This document shows positions 56,362-64,000 of a stretch of 64,000 nt of DNA, one piece after another; the stretch's first letter is position 1, and the number at the start of each line of letters is the position of its first letter. The notes under the pieces were generated by a model. The model was not told where the DNA came from and made no database searches. It was given only the letters and a program-made list of their open reading frames with translations. The position numbers and the translations under genes were made by a program. The DNA is from DIGJ01 sp031553075 (GTDB lineage: Bacteria; Bacillota; Clostridia; Lachnospirales; Lachnospiraceae). The stretch spans positions 1-64,000 of the forward strand of contig JAVBLX010000028.1 in the NCBI GenBank assembly GCA_031553075.1. Direction: 5' to 3'.

Positions 56362-56897
56362 TAAAAAAGCAGCCCAAAGGAACCGTCGCCATCATCGGCG
56401 GAATTTTTACCATATTGCTGGGGGTAATCAGTTCTTTTACCGGAAATCTGCGTTGGATGACATATTTATGTATTTTACTTTCCATGATTGCGAATCTGTT
56501 TGTTCATGGTGAAAGCTATCTTCGGAATCTATGGGCAGGAAAGCGTCAGGATAATGTACTTACTATTACTATATCCGAAGCGGTGATTGTACTTTTGATG
56601 ATTTTGGAAGGTATCCGTATGCTAAAGCAATCGGATGGAAATTCATGGAATATGCTGTTGGCAGTATTTGCGGCTTATCTTATATTTAATGGGGCCTCAC
56701 TGTTAGCCTTTCCAATTCATGTGGCCAAAGTAAGTGGCGTTATCGCCATAATATCAGGGAGTTTTGTGTATTTTAGTACCGACGTGGCAGGGACATACTC
56801 GGCGGTAATCATCGGGTTCAGCATGGTGATTAATGGCGCAGAACGTCTGATGATGTCACTGATGGCAAGAGCAGCACGAAAAAAAGACAGTCAATAA
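56349..56897 (+). CDS. DUF308/HdeD-like membrane protein
   Basis: The 182-residue protein has about six hydrophobic helices arranged in pairs and short loops, as in the HdeD/DUF308 group (GGIFTILLGVISSF, YLIFNGASLLAF, VIIGFSMVINGAERLMMSL). Its start overlaps the SDR gene by 13 bp, implying translational coupling. HdeD-like proteins have no settled role in Firmicutes; here it may serve the membrane side of the operon. Family assignment is tentative. Confidence 0.55.
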   Translation: MAEVIKKQPKGTVAIIGGIFTILLGVISSFTGNLRWMTYLCILLSMIANLFVHGESYLRNLWAGKRQDNVLTITISEAVIVLLMILEGIRMLKQSDGNSWNMLLAVFAAYLIFNGASLLAFPIHVAKVSGVIAIISGSFVYFSTDVAGTYSAVIIGFSMVINGAERLMMSLMARAARKKDSQ

Positions 56898-56964
56898 ATG
56901 TGTAATGTTTAACCGTCGGAGTAACAGAGCGTGTATTAAAAAGAAGAAACGATGAAAAATCTAA

Positions 56965-58032
56965 ATGAAAGTGAGAAAAATGATGTATCATTCAATACGA
57001 CCCGGTCAGATATGGCTGGATACAAATGGTAACCGAATTCAGGCACATGGTGGATCGGTTATGTTCCTGGACGGAGTTTATTATTGGTATGGTGAAAATA
57101 AGGAAAAGACAACAGGAGACGGTGATATCTGGCATTGGGGTGTACGATGTTACACTTCTGTGGATTTATACAACTGGGAGGATAAAGGCTTGATTATTGT
57201 GCCGGAAACAGACAATCCGGATTCCAGCATACATCCTTCTTCCATGATGGATAGACCCCACATTATATATAATCAGACCACGAAAAAATTTGTCTGTTGG
57301 TTAAAGATTATGAATCGGGATGGCAGTCAGACAGAAACCGTTATGACAGCAGATGATATTTTAGGTCCTTATGTAACGGTAAAGGAAGGACTGAAACCCC
57401 TGAATATGAGTGCTGGCGATTTTGATCTGGTGGTGGCACCGGACGGAAAGGCTTATTACTATTTTGAGCGTGTTCACAGCGAAACAATCTGTGCTGATTT
57501 AACCCCGGACTATACCGATGTGACCGGATATTACAGTACCCATTTTCCACATATTGCACCTCCATATGTACGGGAAGCAACGGCTCATTTTTGCAGAAAA
57601 GGAAAGCATTACCTGATTACCTCTGGTACAACCGGATATCTGCCAAACCCATCTGAACTGGCTATTGCTGATACTTGGCATGGTCCATTTACTGTACTGG
57701 GAAATCCTCATCCGGCAGATGAAAGCAATACCTCCTTCCACTCCCAGATTACTTCTGTTTTCAAAGTCGAGGGGAAGAAGGATTTGTACATTGCCATGGC
57801 AGACCGCTGGGTGCCAGATGAAATGGAACTGAAATATGAAGAATACAGCCAGATGTTTGAATCTCTTTTTACTGGTGAAGTGAAAGAAATAAAAGAGGAG
57901 TGGAATAAGTTTGGTAGTGACAGCAAACGTAATACATCGATTGCTGATTATGTATGGTTACCGTTCCGTTTTGATGGTGAAATGGGTTATCTGGACTGGC
58001 AGGAGGAGTGGAAAATAGAAAATTATGATTAA
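56965..58032 (+). CDS. GH43-like glycosidase (beta-propeller)
   Basis: The 355-residue propeller protein begins with GGSVMFLDGVYYWYGENKE, typical of GH43 subgroups related to exo-beta-1,3-galactanase and galactan/arabinan enzymes. Candidate acidic residues occur in SMMDRPHIIYN, AGDFDLVVAPDG and REATAHFCRKGKHYL. There is no signal peptide and no extra binding domain. The start is uncertain (ATG 56965, 56980 or 56983) because no strong ribosome binding site is visible. The gene overlaps the following GH78 by 8 bp. Confidence 0.75.
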   Translation: MKVRKMMYHSIRPGQIWLDTNGNRIQAHGGSVMFLDGVYYWYGENKEKTTGDGDIWHWGVRCYTSVDLYNWEDKGLIIVPETDNPDSSIHPSSMMDRPHIIYNQTTKKFVCWLKIMNRDGSQTETVMTADDILGPYVTVKEGLKPLNMSAGDFDLVVAPDGKAYYYFERVHSETICADLTPDYTDVTGYYSTHFPHIAPPYVREATAHFCRKGKHYLITSGTTGYLPNPSELAIADTWHGPFTVLGNPHPADESNTSFHSQITSVFKVEGKKDLYIAMADRWVPDEMELKYEEYSQMFESLFTGEVKEIKEEWNKFGSDSKRNTSIADYVWLPFRFDGEMGYLDWQEEWKIENYD

Positions 58033-60583
58033 AGCAGAGCGAATCCGAATTGAACATATGAAACAGCCACTGGGAATTGAATGTGAAAGGCCAATTGTTA
58101 CCTGGAATGTATCTGGCAAACACAAGCAAACGGCCTATCGGGTCTTGGCAAGGGGGAATGCAGGAAATGTATTTGATAGTGGCATCGTTAACTGCTCTCA
58201 AATGAGCTGTGAGCTGGCGGCATCGTTTCAAAGCAGAGAGCGTGTGCAGGTGGCAGTAGAGCTGTTTGAGGGTGAATCATCTACAACTGGGCAAACCTGG
58301 TTTGAAATGGGGATAAAGAAAAGTGAGTGGAAGGCTTCCTGGATTAATCCAGAGTTGGACGACATGGTGGATTCTGCCACTGCGGTCATAAAGAAACTAC
58401 GTCCGGCGAGCTATTTGAAAAAATCCTTTCAGGTAAACCAGATATCAACCGCCAGACTTTATGTGACTTGTCATGGAATTTATAATGTATACATCAACGG
58501 GAAACATGTGGATGGTTTTATTATGGCACCAGGAACCTCCCAATATGAAACCTTACTGCAATATCAGATCTATGATGTTACGGATTATTTAAAAACAGGT
58601 GATAATGAGCTGGTTGCCGTTTTAGGAAATGGATGGTGGCGGGGAACGGCTACATACGATGGGATTTTAGATGGGTTTGGAACTGATGTGGCATTATTGC
58701 TTCAACTTGAGGTTGATGGAACGATTGTATGCATGACGGATGATAGCTGGCAGGCGACGCAGGAGGGACCGATTCGCTTTACCGATAATATGCACGGAGA
58801 AGTCTATGATGCTATGCGAGAAAAAAGTTGTTTACCGGGTTCAGATGCTAACTGGCATGGCGTCAAAGTTGACGATTTTGGTTATGAAAATTTATCCTGC
58901 TCCAATTGTCCGCCACCAACGGAGCATGAGACCTTTAAGCCACAGCTTCTGATTACACCAAAAGGTGAAAAGGTGCTGGATTTTGGACAGAATATTGCGG
59001 GCTATATAGGCTTTTCCATCGAAGGAAAGGTAGGAGATATCTATACTTTTACTCACGGCGAGACATTAGATGATGAAGGAAATTTCTATACTGAGAATTT
59101 TCAAAGCATTCGTTATCACTTTGAACAGCAGATTATTTATACTTGCAAGGAAGGGAAGAACAGCTATAAACCAACCAATACCTTTATGGGTTTTCGTTAT
59201 GTAAAAGTGGAGGGGATGACGGCAATTCATCCAGAGGACTTTACCGCTTATGCGGTTTATACCGATTTAGAGGAAACCGCTCAATTCACTTGCGGCAATC
59301 CACTGGTAAATCAGCTGTTTACCAATGCCATGTGGAGCCTGAAGGGAAACCTGTTAGATATTCCGACCGATTGTCCCACCAGAGAAAAGAGTGGATTTAC
59401 TGGCGATTTGCAGGCTTATGCATATACCATGCTTTACATGATGGACAGTTATCCCATGATGCAGAAATTTATTGCCAATCAGGCGGCGGGGCAATGGGCG
59501 GATGGCTGTGTTCGTCAAATTGCAGCACATCCGGGGCAGGAAAAGGGCTGGTGGGATGGTGCCGCAGGTTGGTGTGATTCTTTTGAAGTGATACCAGCGC
59601 GGGTAGGTGAACGATATAATGATTACCGGCTCTTTGAAAGCTATTATCCTCAGATTAAAAAGTGGGTTGATTTCTTAGTTAAAAGAGCTGCGGCAGAAAC
59701 ACGTCCTGCTAATCAGGAAAATCCATACCATTCGTATCTGGTTGATACCGGAATCCATTGGGGTGAATGGGCAGAGCCAGGATTTGATTTTATGGCAGAG
59801 ATTGAAAAGATTGGAAAAGAGGGTGAGCCAGAGGTTGCTACGGCTTATTTATCCTATGCTTGTCAGATTCTTAGCCAACAGGCGGGACGGATGGGACGAA
59901 CAGAAGAACAGACTGATTATGCTGAGATAGCGGAAAATGCCAAACGGGCATATTGTTATGCGTTTGCTCCAAATGGAAAAATCGATTCTCAACGGATGTG
60001 CAGATACATTCGACCAATTATCCTGAATCTGCTTAGTGAGGAAGATAAAAAGCAGGCAGCGGATGATTTGAATCAATTGGTAATTGAAAAGAATTATACC
60101 TTAAACACGGGATTTTTAACGACACATGAGCTTTGTCGGACGCTTTCTGATTATGGGTATACGGATACTGCATATCGGCTGTTATTAAATGAGGAATGTC
60201 CTGGCTGGCTGTATTCTGTGAAAAAAGGAGCAACAACCATACCGGAGAACTGGGACAGTTACATACCTGGTGGCGGCATGCAATCCTCCTTTAATCATTA
60301 CTCATATGGCGCTATAGCAAGCTGGCTGATGGATACGGTTGGTGGGATTCGGGTGAAAGATGGTGTGATTACGATTGCGCCAAAGCCATATAAAGAACTT
60401 AAATTTGCCAGCGTGTCTTATTTGTCGCCGCTTGGGACGATACAAAGCAATTGGAAGTATCAGGAGGACGGAATCCATTTTTATTTTGAAGTACCAGGAA
60501 ACTGCCAGGCAGAGATAGTGCTGCCAGACGGACGGAAAGAGCTTCTTGCAGCTGGGGCGTATGAATATGTTGTGGATGAATAA
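58025..60583 (+). CDS. GH78 alpha-L-rhamnosidase, full-length type
   Basis: The 852-residue protein has the complete GH78 layout. An N-terminal fibronectin-like domain (ERPIVTWNVSGKHKQTAYRVL) and carbohydrate-binding-like beta domains (FGQNIAGYIGFSIEG, FMGFRYVKVEG) come first. Next are an (alpha/alpha)6 barrel with D449-C-P-T-R-E454 and KSGFTGDLQAYAY, and WDSYIPGGGMQSSFNHYSYGAI before the C-terminal sheet. It is the most typical rhamnosidase of the three here. There is no signal peptide, so it is cytoplasmic. It overlaps the upstream GH43-like gene. Confidence 0.92.
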   Translation: MIKAERIRIEHMKQPLGIECERPIVTWNVSGKHKQTAYRVLARGNAGNVFDSGIVNCSQMSCELAASFQSRERVQVAVELFEGESSTTGQTWFEMGIKKSEWKASWINPELDDMVDSATAVIKKLRPASYLKKSFQVNQISTARLYVTCHGIYNVYINGKHVDGFIMAPGTSQYETLLQYQIYDVTDYLKTGDNELVAVLGNGWWRGTATYDGILDGFGTDVALLLQLEVDGTIVCMTDDSWQATQEGPIRFTDNMHGEVYDAMREKSCLPGSDANWHGVKVDDFGYENLSCSNCPPPTEHETFKPQLLITPKGEKVLDFGQNIAGYIGFSIEGKVGDIYTFTHGETLDDEGNFYTENFQSIRYHFEQQIIYTCKEGKNSYKPTNTFMGFRYVKVEGMTAIHPEDFTAYAVYTDLEETAQFTCGNPLVNQLFTNAMWSLKGNLLDIPTDCPTREKSGFTGDLQAYAYTMLYMMDSYPMMQKFIANQAAGQWADGCVRQIAAHPGQEKGWWDGAAGWCDSFEVIPARVGERYNDYRLFESYYPQIKKWVDFLVKRAAAETRPANQENPYHSYLVDTGIHWGEWAEPGFDFMAEIEKIGKEGEPEVATAYLSYACQILSQQAGRMGRTEEQTDYAEIAENAKRAYCYAFAPNGKIDSQRMCRYIRPIILNLLSEEDKKQAADDLNQLVIEKNYTLNTGFLTTHELCRTLSDYGYTDTAYRLLLNEECPGWLYSVKKGATTIPENWDSYIPGGGMQSSFNHYSYGAIASWLMDTVGGIRVKDGVITIAPKPYKELKFASVSYLSPLGTIQSNWKYQEDGIHFYFEVPGNCQAEIVLPDGRKELLAAGAYEYVVDE

Positions 60584-60622
60584 TAAGGAGTTTATTAAAA
60601 AACAGCAATTGAAAGGAGTTTT

Positions 60623-63034
60623 ATGGAAGGATATAAAAATACAAATTTATCGCCAGAAGAGCGAGCAAAAGATTTACTGTCCAGAATGAGTCTGGATGAA
60701 AAAATGGGACAGGTAAATTGTCTGTTTCCTTTAGGAGATAATTGGGATACCTTAACAGAAGATGCAAAATACGGAATTGGTCAGGTTAGTACACTGGATG
60801 TAAGAGAAATTCAAAAGGTTGAGGATGTTGTAGCCTGGCAGAAGAAGATTCAAACCATGGTAATGGACAACAGTGAGCACCACATCCCGGCGATTTTTCA
60901 TATGGAGGGCTTATGCGGTCCGTTTATTAAAGGAACAACCAGTTTTCCATCGGGAATTGCCAGAGGCAGTTCCTGGAACCCGGAGCTGGAAGAAAAGGTT
61001 GGCGAGATTGTCAGCCGTCAGGAAAAAGCCTTTGGCTTTACTCAGGTGTTGGCACCGGTGTTGGATATTTCAAGGGATTCTCGGATGGGACGACAGGGTG
61101 AAACTTACGGCGAAGACCCAACTCTGGCAGCAGCCCTGGGGGCGGCGTATACAAAAGGGATTCAGGAGAAAGAAACCGCAGGGCGCAAAGCCGAATCTGC
61201 AGCCAAACATTTCCTGGGCTTTCATAACTCACAAGGTGGAATTCATGGTGCAAACTGTGATGTGCCAGACCGATTGCTGGATGAAGTATATGGCAAACCA
61301 TTTCAGGCAGCGATTCAAGAGTCAAATTTACGTGGGATTATGCCATGCTATTGCTCCATCAATGGTGAACCACTTTCTGCTTCGAAAAAGATGCTGACTG
61401 GTCTGCTTCGGGAAGAGATGGGATTTGATGGTATCTGTGTATCGGATTATACTGCAGTCAGCAATGTGTACCATGTTCAAAAGGTGGGTGAAAGCGTGAC
61501 AGAAGCAGGCTTACTGAGCATGGAAGCGGGAATGGATGTGGAAATGCAGAACTGCGTAGGTTTTAACGAGGAGCTGAAGGAGTGGTTTCGTACCGGAAAA
61601 GCAGATATCGGGATTCTTGATCAAGCGGTACTTCGAGTATTGACAGCGAAGTTCAGAATGGGAATTTTTGAACATCCATTTTCACTGGAAGTGGATGAGG
61701 TAAAACAATATCTGTCACAGGAAAGAGATGAAGAAGTAACCTTACAGTCAGCTTTGGAATCGATGATTTTATTAAAGAACAATGGTGCTTTGCCAATTCG
61801 CAAGGATGCAAAGAAAATTGCAGTAGTAGGCTGCCATGCCAAGAATCCCCGCAGCTTTTTCGGTGGCTATACTCATCTGAGCATGGTGGAAGCAGTTTAT
61901 GCTGTAGCCAACTCCATTGCCGGTATGGAATCGGGAGATATTAACGGAGAGAATGCTAAAAAAATGGTAACTGTACCAGGAACCCAGATTCAAACCGATG
62001 AAACGGAAGAGTTCGATGCCATCTTAAAATGGCAGAAGCCAGAGTGCCAGAGCCTTCTGGAAGGGCTTAGGGAAGAGCTGACAGAATCAGAAATTCTTTA
62101 TGCATATGGGTATCCCATTGCTGGGGATGATTTATCACATATTGATGAGGCACTTGAAATTGTGAAGGATGCTGACCTGGTTATTATGACACTGGGAGGG
62201 AAGCATGGTTCCTGCTCGGTTGCATCCATGGGTGAAGGCGTGGATGGTACGGATATTAACCTTCCTGTTTGTCAGGATACGTTCATTCGCAGGGCAGCAG
62301 AGCTTGGCAAACCGATGATTGGGGTTCATTTTGATGGACGTCCTATTTCCAGCGATATTGCGGATGAATATCTGGATGCAATTCTGGAGGCATGGAATCC
62401 ATCGGAAAAGGGTGCAGAAGCGATTGTGAAGGTGCTGACCGGTGAGTACAACCCAGGAGGGAAATTGCCGGTATCCGTTGCTCGCACGGCGGGACAGGTT
62501 CCGATTTACTATAATCATCCGAATGGTTCTGCCTATCATCAAGGGGAAAGTATCGGGTTTAAGAACTATGTAGATATGTCACATACACCAAGATATTTCT
62601 TTGGACATGGGCTTTCTTATACAACCTTTGAGTATTCAGATTTGGTAGTTTTAAAGAAACAGGTAAAACCAGACGAAACCGTAGAAATTAAAGTAACCAT
62701 TGAAAATACCGGAAGTGTAGCTGGTGATGAAGTTGTTCAGCTCTATATCCGTGACTGCTATGCCAGCATGACCAGACCGGTAAAAGAATTGGCTGGATTT
62801 AAGCGAGTATGGTTAGAAGCAGGGGAAAAGAAAACCTTAGTCTTTAACATGAAAGCCAGTCAGACTGCTTTCCTTGACCGAGAGATGAAATGGAAGGTGG
62901 AAAAGGGAGAAGTTGAACTTCAGATGGGCAGTTCATCAGAAGATATTCGGTTGACAGATTCTTTTGAAATTCTGGAAGATGGCTGGATTGAAGGAAGAAA
63001 TCGAGGATTTTATGCTGATGTGAAAGTAATATAG
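60623..63034 (+). CDS. GH3 beta-glycosidase (glucosidase/xylosidase-like)
   Basis: The 803-residue protein has the usual order: TIM barrel (residues ~1-330), alpha/beta domain (~370-600), fibronectin-like domain (~670-760). Landmarks are FTQVLAPVLDISRDSRMGRQGETYGED, SAAKHFLGFHNSQGG, nucleophile D275 in GICVSDYTAV, MILLKNNGALPI, and FFGHGLSYTTFEYS. It belongs to the group that includes bacterial beta-glucosidases/xylosidases with an LDISRDxRxGR motif, different from the other three intact GH3 proteins here. No signal peptide. GAAAGGAG lies upstream. Confidence 0.9.
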   Translation: MEGYKNTNLSPEERAKDLLSRMSLDEKMGQVNCLFPLGDNWDTLTEDAKYGIGQVSTLDVREIQKVEDVVAWQKKIQTMVMDNSEHHIPAIFHMEGLCGPFIKGTTSFPSGIARGSSWNPELEEKVGEIVSRQEKAFGFTQVLAPVLDISRDSRMGRQGETYGEDPTLAAALGAAYTKGIQEKETAGRKAESAAKHFLGFHNSQGGIHGANCDVPDRLLDEVYGKPFQAAIQESNLRGIMPCYCSINGEPLSASKKMLTGLLREEMGFDGICVSDYTAVSNVYHVQKVGESVTEAGLLSMEAGMDVEMQNCVGFNEELKEWFRTGKADIGILDQAVLRVLTAKFRMGIFEHPFSLEVDEVKQYLSQERDEEVTLQSALESMILLKNNGALPIRKDAKKIAVVGCHAKNPRSFFGGYTHLSMVEAVYAVANSIAGMESGDINGENAKKMVTVPGTQIQTDETEEFDAILKWQKPECQSLLEGLREELTESEILYAYGYPIAGDDLSHIDEALEIVKDADLVIMTLGGKHGSCSVASMGEGVDGTDINLPVCQDTFIRRAAELGKPMIGVHFDGRPISSDIADEYLDAILEAWNPSEKGAEAIVKVLTGEYNPGGKLPVSVARTAGQVPIYYNHPNGSAYHQGESIGFKNYVDMSHTPRYFFGHGLSYTTFEYSDLVVLKKQVKPDETVEIKVTIENTGSVAGDEVVQLYIRDCYASMTRPVKELAGFKRVWLEAGEKKTLVFNMKASQTAFLDREMKWKVEKGEVELQMGSSSEDIRLTDSFEILEDGWIEGRNRGFYADVKVI

Positions 63035-63069
63035 AAATCGTTTATGATTAAAAAGAGTTAGGTTGCCAA

Positions 63070-63130
63070 GCTGAGGTGATTGATGAGTGGGAATGCCCCG
63101 TACCTTAGTAGCAGAAGGAATCGTGAATAA
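63070..63130 (+). pseudogene. Possible vestige of a DUF5605 3' end
   Basis: 63070-63093 reads AEVIDEWE, and after a one-base shift (ATG at 63093) MPRTLVAEGIVN follows. This resembles the EVID-x-WEM-x-R...V...V-N stretch near the C-terminus of the DUF5605 proteins at 18170 and 22107. It lies just before a third such gene. The match is short, so it may be coincidence. Confidence 0.3.
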
Positions 63131-63146
63131 AGAAAGGAGAAACATT

Positions 63147-64000
63147 ATGTTTCAGTACCAAATGTTTGAATTAAAGTTTGAGGGAGAAGAGCCAACCGGT
63201 TCCCAATCGGTTATCGACCTGACAGCAACCTTTATTTGTCAAGATATAGTAAAAGAAGTGTCTGGATTTTATGCTGGCAATGGCAGCTATGTGACTCGGT
63301 ATCTGCCCCAGCAGACGGGGCTGGTTCAGTGGAAGGTAAAAGGTATTTTTACGGCAGAGGGAGAAGAAGAATGTATACCGTGTGAAGATGGTATTCACCA
63401 TGGTCTGGTTAAACCTAAGGGAACTGCACTTATGTATGAAGATGGAACAAGCTGCCGCCCCTTCGGCACAACCGTTTATGCCATGATGCATCAGCCTCAG
63501 GAGTTAATCCAACAGACGATTAAGACCATTTTAGAATCCCCCTTTGATAAAGTTAGAACCTGTATGTTCCCAAAGCATTATGTGTTCAATGAAAATGAGC
63601 CGGAGCTGTTTTCATTTGAGAAAAAAGAAGGTGACGGTTTTCAGTATCATCGTCCCTGCTTTGCTTTCTGGGATGCCGTTGAGGATATGCTTAAGACCTT
63701 CTGTGACCATCAGGTAGAAGTAGATCTGATTCTGTTCCATCCTTATGACTGCTGGGGATTTGCCCAGATGACTAAGGAAGATTATCTCCCATATCTGACC
63801 TATCTGCTGGCGCGATTTGCTGCTTATCCCAATGTCTGGTGGAGCTTGGCCAATGAATATGACAGTTTAGCTGCATTTAAGAAAGAGGATTGGGACTATA
63901 TTGAAGCATTTATCAGCAAAACAGATGTGTATGGGCATATGATGAGCTGTCACTATATGCTGGAGGAATACGATTATTCCAAAAATCAAATTACGCATTG
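63147..64000 (+). CDS. DUF5060/DUF4038/DUF5605 glycosidase-like protein (copy 3, cut by right edge)
   Basis: The first 284 residues are visible with no stop before the window ends. The N-terminus (MFQYQMFELKFEGEEPTG) and DUF5060-like domain, PFGTTVYAMMHQ, FDKVRTCMFPKHYVFN, LILFHPYDCWGF and candidate acid/base E237 in WWSLANEYD match the proteins at 18170 and 22107. The second predicted catalytic Glu falls beyond the edge. It is more diverged than the other two are from each other. GAAAGGAGA lies ~9 bp upstream. Last visible gene of the esterase/SDR/GH43/GH78/GH3 unit. Confidence 0.75.
   Translation, partial: MFQYQMFELKFEGEEPTGSQSVIDLTATFICQDIVKEVSGFYAGNGSYVTRYLPQQTGLVQWKVKGIFTAEGEEECIPCEDGIHHGLVKPKGTALMYEDGTSCRPFGTTVYAMMHQPQELIQQTIKTILESPFDKVRTCMFPKHYVFNENEPELFSFEKKEGDGFQYHRPCFAFWDAVEDMLKTFCDHQVEVDLILFHPYDCWGFAQMTKEDYLPYLTYLLARFAAYPNVWWSLANEYDSLAAFKKEDWDYIEAFISKTDVYGHMMSCHYMLEEYDYSKNQITH

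Noticed and set aside
56913..56925. TCGGAG before the GH43-like gene as another regulon site
   Set aside because: Single half-match, no second or third half-site and no -10 at the right distance.
1..64000. CRISPR arrays, tRNA or rRNA genes, insertion-sequence transposases
   Set aside because: None seen: no regularly spaced short repeats other than the promoter half-sites, no transposase-like protein, no recognisable tRNA fold.

Overview
The window looks like a low-to-mid GC Firmicute of the Lachnospiraceae/Clostridia type. The signs are strong AGGAGG-like ribosome binding sites, YesM/YesN two-component systems, LplB/YtcP-type ABC permeases without an ATPase, AgrA/AgrC-like regulators and lipobox solute-binding proteins. 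This is inference from gene style; no rRNA or species marker is present. Almost all of the window is one large plant-glycan or plant-glycoside utilisation locus.

Layout. 1-1441 is a scarred left edge: a gene tail open to the left, a MerR-type promoter cut off near its -10, and a decayed GH3 fragment. 1436-9154: an AraC regulator diverges from an operon of a membrane-anchored GH3, a small membrane protein, a GH2 and a GtrA-like membrane protein. 9275-12844: a GPH sugar symporter and a tannase/feruloyl-esterase-like hydrolase. 12924-18011: an AraC regulator diverges from a second GPH symporter and a cytoplasmic GH3. 18027-23618: two DUF5060/DUF4038/DUF5605 glycosidase-like proteins flank a GH78 rhamnosidase. 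23713-30853: a LytTR/AgrC-like two-component system, then GH43, a second doubly anchored GH3 and a second GtrA-like protein. 30963-37101: YesM/YesN pair and an ABC cassette. 37119-43446: GH106-like, GH43 and GH78 enzymes. 43447-51523: a second ABC cassette, a second YesM/YesN pair and an extra binding protein. 51566-52881: an orphan lipoprotein. 53064-53227: a long inverted repeat. 53253 to the right edge: esterase-like protein, SDR, membrane protein, GH43-like, GH78, GH3 and a third DUF5605 protein running off the window.

How it fits together (inference). Two binding-protein-dependent importers and two cation symporters bring glycosides into the cell. Most hydrolases (GH78 x3, GH106-like, GH43 x3, GH2, two GH3, three DUF5605 proteins, two esterase-like proteins) have no signal peptide and would work in the cytoplasm. 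Two GH3 enzymes have a membrane segment at each end and would act at the cell surface, each encoded with a GtrA-like protein. The enzyme set suggests a rhamnose-rich, branched and possibly acylated plant glycan or glycoside.

The most striking unifying feature is a promoter design found six times (9275, 18027, 30963, 37119, 43447, 51566). It consists of TCGGATTT half-sites 21 bp apart, a third (T)GGATTTT half-site 10 bp further on, and a CATAAT/GATAAT -10 box 25-26 bp after that. It heads six separate transcription units and looks like a shared AraC/YesN-type regulon operator.
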